Source: Allodiplogaster sudhausi
Taxonomy: Eukaryota; Nematoda; Chromadorea; Rhabditida; Diplogasteridae
DNA: 64,000 bases
Reading direction: 5' to 3'
Assembly (NCBI GenBank): GCA_945643635.1
Contig: CALZFC010000349.1
Coordinates: 2,674,001-2,738,000, forward strand
Shown here: piece by piece, positions 58,666 to 64,000 of the stretch
How the letters are laid out: each line of letters starts with the position of its first letter
Position numbering within the stretch: the stretch's first letter is position 1
Notes under the pieces: model-generated
The model's database searches: none
Told to the model about the DNA's origin: nothing
What the model saw: only the letters and a program-made list of their open reading frames with translations
Position numbers and translations under genes: made by a program

Positions 58666-59394
58666 CGTCGAGATTCTTTTATTATTTTTAAAATATTTTT
58701 TTTAATATTTTAACAAATTAATAACAGTTAATTATACGTTATTTATAACCTGTGCAATAATTTAAAGGAAGAATGAAAGAAGGACAAAATAGGAAAGTGT
58801 CAAGGGCGCTGGATTAGAGGCAGCTTCTACAGTCCCGCTCAACATTGTTGGGGCCGGTATTAATAGTATTAATAGTATTAATATAAATAATACAAAATGG
58901 AATAGCGCGCTGAATACGCATTTTCGTGCCATTTCGCGTAGGAGTTTAACTATTTCGACCATGGAGATTACGGCTGTGAAGACCGTTTTCAAAAATATGC
59001 TGAAATGGCAGAGATCTCATAATATTGCATTTAATTTGGCCGTGTATGGGTTCCAAACGGGCTGGCTTCAACTCCTGGACTACAAAGTGCAAAATAAAGT
59101 GAAATTTTCAGAGCGCTTCTTACGTTTTTTGAGTTTCTTGTTTTATTTCGTTTGAGTTTCTCATTTTGTTTATGTATAAACGACGAAAAAAAAAAGCAAA
59201 AAAAAATTTTCGTGCTTGCAAAAATCTGTTCTCAAAAGGGTATCGAACCGAGACCTCAAGATTGCCGGTCAAAGACTTACCAATACTCTACAGACGGTAC
59301 GAAGCGATCTGCTGATACCTTTCTTTGGACAGCGTCGATTGCCTCACAAAGGAAACGTCGATTCTGAACACTCTCTGTTTCATACTTTAGTGGG

Positions 59395-59399
<5 letters not shown>

Positions 59400-59432
<33 letters not shown>
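59400..59432. repeat. GA microsatellite
   Basis: Pure (GA)n tract in the left arm of the foldback element. CT-rich counterparts run at about 59575-59720 on the other side of the spacer. Confidence 0.95.
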
Positions 59433-59435
<3 letters not shown>

Positions 59436-59684
59436 GAAAGAGGCGTAAGAAGGTGCAGCGTCGACTACATCTACTCTGCGTTTCAATCTGAAGCTACGGT
59501 ATGACGTTAGACCAACGATTTTTTTCTTCTCATTGTCAGCTAACAGCACCTACACCTTCTTTCACCTCTCTCTTTCGCCCTCTCTCTATCTCTTTCTCTC
59601 TCTCGCTCTCTATTTCTCGCTCCACGGGTCTCTCTTTCTCTTTCTCCCTCTCTCCCTCTTTCTCGTTCTCTCGCATTCCCTCCT

Positions 59685-59724
<40 letters not shown>

Positions 59725-59814
59725 CCACTAAAGTATGAGCGAACGTGTTCAGAATCGACGTTTCCTTTGTGAGCAATCGACGCTGTCCAAAGAAAGGTAT
59801 CATCAGGTCTGTTT

Positions 59815-59882
59815 GTACCGTCTGTAGAGTATTGGTAATTCTTTGACCGGCAAAGTCGAGGTCTCGGTTCGATACCCTTTTG
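59815..59882 (+). repeat. tRNA-like segment (clearest copy)
   Basis: GTCTGTAGAGTATTGGTAAT resembles a D-arm and box A, CTTTGACCGGCAAAG forms an anticodon-like stem-loop, and CGGTTCGATACCC is close to a T-arm and box B (one mismatch to GGTTCGANTCC). No 5' leader or acceptor stem is complete, so it is a tRNA-derived relic inside the foldback arm. Confidence 0.5.
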
Positions 59883-60286
59883 AGAACAGATTTTTGCAAG
59901 CACGAAATTTTTTTTTTTTTGCTTTTTTTCGTCGTTTATACATAAACAAAATGAGAAACTCAAACGAAATAAAACAAGAAACTCAAAAAACGTAAGAAGT
60001 GCTCTGAAAATTTCACTTTATTTTGCACTTTGTAGTCCAGGAGTTGAAGCCAGCCCGTTTGGAACCCATACACGGCCCAATTAAATGCAATATTATGAGA
60101 TCTCTGCCATTTCAACATATTTTTAAAAACGGTCTTCACAGCCGTAATCTCCATAGTCGAAATAGTTAAACTCCTACTCGAAATGGCACGAAAATGCGTA
60201 TTCAGCGCGCTATTCCATTTTGTATTATTTATATTAATACTATTAATACTATTAATACCGGACCCAACAATGTTGAGCGGGACTGT

Positions 60287-61756
60287 ACTTGCATCCCATC
60301 TTTACCTCTTTATATGAACCCATTCTGTCTGTTTGTGGCACGAGGAAGAAGAGTTTGCGGTGGAAAGGGAAAAGGCAACCGCGGACAAGCTGATCAAACC
60401 GTGGGCGGAAAGCCAACCCTTCATTTTCTCTCCCGATCTCCTCTATGTCAGTGCACTATAGCGACTTCTCTCACATTCTCGATCTGCAATCAAGTCCCCA
60501 TTTTTGTGCACTGAAACATCCGGATGCTTGGACGAAGGAATCAGATCTTGCTTGTCCAAGTCAACAAATCCGTTGCTTGAATACTTGAAGAGCAAAGTCC
60601 TAAAATGCGAATGCACAGAAATATTTGTTGAAGCAAAGTCTGTTGAATGAAAGAACCCATTGACATGCTTCCGGGCTGTTGAAGATTGTCCTTAACATAT
60701 TTTATATCTTGATTAAGGCTTCTTCCAGGTTTGCTGGCCCGGACTGACAACATGTATGTATGTGCAATTTTATTGAGTGTCTTCATCTTACTTTTTTCAT
60801 TGGCCCTCTCCTGGGAGACTCGCAGATTGTTAGGTCGGCTCTAAATTTCTTAGCCTATTCATTAAAAGAACAGCTAATGAAACGATTCTTGCATTCAGAG
60901 ACAAAACATTGCCTTATCGATGGTCGCCTTTGTTTGTACAGCTGATATCTGCTCAGATAATTCATCAATTTTTGATCAATTGGAAGTCATGAGAATTTGA
61001 AATTACCCGTTGCACTCAACTCACGCGTGCTATTTTAGCAGATCGCGAAAGCTCCTTTTTTCAGGACACAAACCAAATCAATATTACTTATTGATCAACG
61101 ATTCCCTGTTTTTGCAGCATAAGTATCTATGAATCCTGCTATGGGTGTTTGAATTTTATGATATCTGCTCGACAAATGAGGAAGGAGGCAATGGCCATAG
61201 TCTGCAAAGTTTGTTCTGCTCACAGCCAAGAGGCAAGCTTTGGCCAGTAAAGGGAAGGTGGATTCGGAGTACAAAAGCCGCGAACGAAGAGAAGGGCAGC
61301 CAGAGCTTGGATCTTTTCTGCTTGTCCTTTTCATCGAAATATCGGTTCCCAAGCGAGATTGATTATTGAATTCCTGCAATTATTCATTTGCCATCAGCGT
61401 ATTCAGGCCTGCAATTGCTTATGAAGAAAATAATTGACCGTCCATAATTAAGTAATATTCCTATTCATAGATATGTATCGCCTTGAATACTATTTGACTG
61501 CCGCAGATTGTAAAGATACACTTACTGCCCTACTATGTAGTACCCTCGCCGTTTTGTATGATCTAGGTTATTATTAGGTTTGACGGACAAAAAGTTCTTA
61601 CTTTTTATGTACTAACATATTATTTAAAACGTTTATGTATATACTAGCTTGAAATGTGTGTATGAGTGTAAAAAATAAATTTTATAAACAGCTGCACGTT
61701 AAAGGCAAAAGAGTATACGGCATTTTAAAGTATATTTTATATTTTATATATATTTA
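60287..61756. other. Intergenic DNA, no gene recognised
   Basis: Several short ORFs (for example 60194-60514 and 61095-61379) lack domain signals and splice partners. AT-rich after 61450. Confidence 0.4.
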
Positions 61757-62766
61757 TTACCCATGCGAGTAATGTCGGACAGCGTTGTAGAAAGAGCTAG
61801 ACAATGAGACGGTGATGCAGGTGCTGCTGGCACTGTCCACTGGATTCGTATATATATATATATATTCTTCTCGCTCTTTAATCTTAGAGTGAGAGAAAGA
61901 AGCTAAAATATGGGACGTTGAATGAGGCAGAAAGGCGTAGACGTGGAAGGGGGAACGAACAGAGGCGGAAGAGAAACACCACACGGAACGCAGAAGCAGA
62001 GAATGACTGTTACAAAAAAATGATGATGGAAATGATGGCGAAATTTAAGAATATCAAAGCTAAAAATTCCAACATTAAGTAGGAAATGATGAATAAGTAG
62101 AGTAATCCCGAGGGTCACCCCTATTCTTGATATAGCCAATAACAAATATTTTCCAAAATATTTGACATTGTGGTTATGAGTTTGGAAGCGAGACTTGAGG
62201 ATCCGTCTTCACTCTGCTCATCGCCAATCTCGCTTACGCGCATGGTGCCTCCTTCGCCAGGTTTCGTCGTCTTTTTCTCGTCGGCAAAGGGGCGAGGAGT
62301 ACCGAAGACGCCTGGAATTGTGTGCACTTCTGTAATACTAATTTTTCAATGTAGCATAATGATATCGAAAGCCTTTACAAATAAAGTGAACAAATTCTAT
62401 TGTAGTCAACTAATTGTAAGATTTAGTCTTAGCCGAAAACTCATCGAAACTTATTTATCGTAATTTAAAAGGGCACGAAAGTCAACCGTAATCTTTTTTT
62501 TCAATATCCCTTATCTCTCTAAAGCACATGCTGTCTCGAACCCTTCGGTCATGCAAATAGACGCGAATTCAAAATTATTTTTTGAATCCTTAAACAGATG
62601 ATGGATGTATTTTGGCTGTCGAACCTTTATTTCCGGATTCAGAATAAGTGGCCAGAAGGAAGGAGAAGAGAGACGACCATTCTGGCCCTGTCGGAGAGCA
62701 TGTGTAGAAAGAGCAAGATAATCAGAGGATGAAGCAGATGCTGGCACTGGATCAGTTTATATATCC
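61757..62766 (-). pseudogene. Decayed SXP/RAL-2 minus partners of pair 3 (two remnants)
   Basis: Two separate remnants. 61757-61870 matches the promoter and first-exon start of the minus genes (TATA-like ATATATATA run, then 'GTCCGAC', then the initiator region with no valid start). About 62100-62766 holds another remnant: a TATA at 62756-62766, first-exon sequence near 62640-62710 whose signal-peptide frame breaks, and a terminal exon at 62164-62326 that still reads GVFGTPRPFADEKKTTKPGEG. The DUF148 exons are gone. So the third plus gene has no working minus partner. Confidence 0.6.
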
Positions 62767-62925
62767 TCTTATGTTAGCCTCTTTGTCTCCGCGAGAAGCA
62801 AGTAGGTCACAGCCTAGCACCTTTGGTGTGCAGCTGTGCAAGCAAGAGACAAAGAGTCTGGATTGCTGCCTCTGATCGTGAGGAACCTTGACTTGGGCCA
62901 CTCTATATGAACGAACTTGAGGCCA

Positions 62926-62933
62926 TATATAAG
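62926..62933 (+). promoter_or_regulatory. TATA box of the third SXP/RAL-2 gene
   Basis: TATATAAG followed by 'CACACCGAGTCGC', 95 bp before the ATG at 63028. Same arrangement as at 46225 and 54630. Confidence 0.7.
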
Positions 62934-63027
62934 CACACCGAGTCGCTTCATCGACAGCTCCGGCACAGCTTCTTCTCTTTTTACTCTTTCGCTCCGAGCT
63001 TCTTCTTGACTCCGAGCTATCGCCGTC

Positions 63028-64000
63028 ATGACTTCCACCTTCCTTCTTTTCCTAGCCGCCTCAGGCGCTTGCGCAATGAAATGTTAGAGAAGAGTATAGC
63101 ATGATTCTTTATTCCTTTTATTTGTATTTTAAATTTCTTTTATTCATACTTAATAAATAATAGTAGGTGAAGGAGTATATTGGTTTCATACTCATTCTGC
63201 TATTTAGCTCTCCCTCATCATCCTTCACCGTTCGGGCTTCTCCTCCAGCCCAAGTTCCTCGCAGAGCTTGACCAAGAGGCGCGCAAGGAATTTTTCTCGA
63301 TTACTGCGAATCAATCGTCGAGCCGCCGCGAAACGAGAACTTCTCTTATCGACAGGGCCGAACGTAATAATGTTACGGTCAGAGATTGATTTATACAATT
63401 AAATTTTTACATTCTATCAAAGGTCGTTATGATTACAATTAATAGTTCGAACATATTTGTTCATGAAATTAAAAAGTAAATAATTGTTTGCCCTAGGACG
63501 AGTATCTGGAGTTTGACGAACGCTCAAAGTCTGCCGCCGAGAAGCGAAAGGCGTCGATTCTCGCAGCCATTCAGAAGCTGCCTGCGGCGTTTGCTGAGGT
63601 CATCAAAAAAAATTCGTATTGAAAATGACTCTTTCTTTTCAGCTCTCATCAATCTACGAGGACGAGGGTCTAAACTCTGCAGATGCGCAAAAGAAGATCC
63701 AAACGGTGTTCAAGTCTCAAGATGACGACGTGAAGCGATTCCTCATCGCCATTTCGCTACCGTATGCTATGAATGTCTTCAGTGGCAACAAGAATGGCCG
63801 ACGAATCCGAAGAAGTCTTTTCGGCAGTGAGGAACAGCAGGGTGCCCTGCAAGCACCGAGTCAACGGAACAATCTACCCGTATTTGGAGCAGGAATTGGA
63901 CTTACCTCAGGACTTCCGGGGAACGCCGGACTTGGTCTGCCTCCCGGCTTCGTGCTTCCCCAGCTGCTTGGAAGTAACGGGTTCAGCAGCAATGGAAACA
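63028..64000 (+). CDS. SXP/RAL-2 (DUF148) secreted protein, 3' end beyond window
   Basis: Exons 63028-63082, 63208-63377, 63497-63598 and 63643-beyond 64000, all in phase. Signal peptide MTSTFLLFLAASGACA, then DUF148 (FLAELDQEARKEFF, LIDRAERNNVT, DEYLEFDERSK, SSIYEDEGLNSADAQKKIQT, DDDVKRFLIAISLP) and the start of the Gly/Asn-rich tail (GLPPGFVLPQ). Paralogue of the gene at 54713-56377 with diverged sequence, so an older duplication than the 8.4 kb tandem one. The window ends within exon 4. Confidence 0.85.

Larger units (their letters stand above)
58829..60286. repeat. Foldback element with tRNA-like arms and CAGTCCCGC ends
   Basis: Near-perfect inverted repeat about an axis near 59,557. The outer ends TACAGTCCCGCTCAACATTG and its complement at 60286 match the MITE at 34905-35400 (TA-flanked). 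Each arm has a coding-like stretch (58960-59155, mirrored 59960-60154), a tRNA-like block (59225-59297, mirrored 59817-59882), 'TTTCTTTGGACAGCG', and a GA/CT microsatellite. It is the intact relative of the element at the axis of the large inverted duplication. Confidence 0.88.

Noticed and set aside
58961..59155. 64-residue ORF in the foldback arm (MEITAVKTVFKN), mirrored at 59960-60154
   Set aside because: Repeated because the element is palindromic; no domain, no conservation in the relative at 15 kb, so not called a gene.
59815..59882. A functional tRNA-Thr gene
   Set aside because: No acceptor stem and imperfect D-arm; treated as a tRNA-derived relic.

Overview
This is nuclear DNA from a eukaryote, almost certainly a nematode. 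Genes are split by short GT-AG introns with TTTCAG-type acceptors. Three gene types are typical of nematodes or other invertebrates: SXP/RAL-2 (DUF148) secreted proteins, a small ShKT-domain secreted peptide and a TRPA-type channel. Species cannot be named from the sequence. There are no operons of bacterial type, no CRISPR array and no rRNA. All exon coordinates are hand splice predictions checked for phase where stated.

Layout. 1.5-6.5 kb: a short hypothetical exon, then a broken DUF4781-type gene (+). 7.8-9.7 kb: a foldback (palindromic) element. 9.7-21.9 kb: a large inverted duplication with ~5.7 kb arms and a 0.7 kb spacer. Each arm carries one copy of the same multi-exon ankyrin-repeat gene, transcribed away from the centre. 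The centre is itself a smaller foldback element with tRNA-like sequence in each arm. 21-30 kb: almost only foldback elements, MITEs and GA/CT microsatellite DNA. 30.1-38.0 kb: a 5'-truncated TRPA-like cation channel gene (+) whose S6 exon is not found; the matching place is a 3.1 kb intron filled with nested palindromic elements. 38.9-55.7 kb: an 8.4 kb direct tandem duplication, nearly identical, carrying an SXP/RAL-2 cluster. 56-64 kb: an ShKT peptide gene (-), another foldback element, and a third, partly decayed SXP/RAL-2 pair running off the end.

The SXP/RAL-2 genes form head-to-head pairs, each sharing a ~350 bp promoter with a TATA box facing each way. In pairs 1 and 2 the plus partner is open and the minus partner carries the same frameshift in both copies. 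The first plus copy was cut by the duplication junction and ends in a short chimeric tail, while the second keeps its full Gly/Asn-rich C-terminus. In pair 3 the minus partner is debris and the plus partner runs off the window.

I found no single new gene system. What stands out is genome architecture: foldback elements that share a centre sequence, one of them at the axis of a gene-carrying inverted duplication, others inside a channel gene at the place of a missing pore exon, and a recent tandem duplication of a secreted-antigen gene cluster. Collapse or duplication during assembly could mimic both large duplications.
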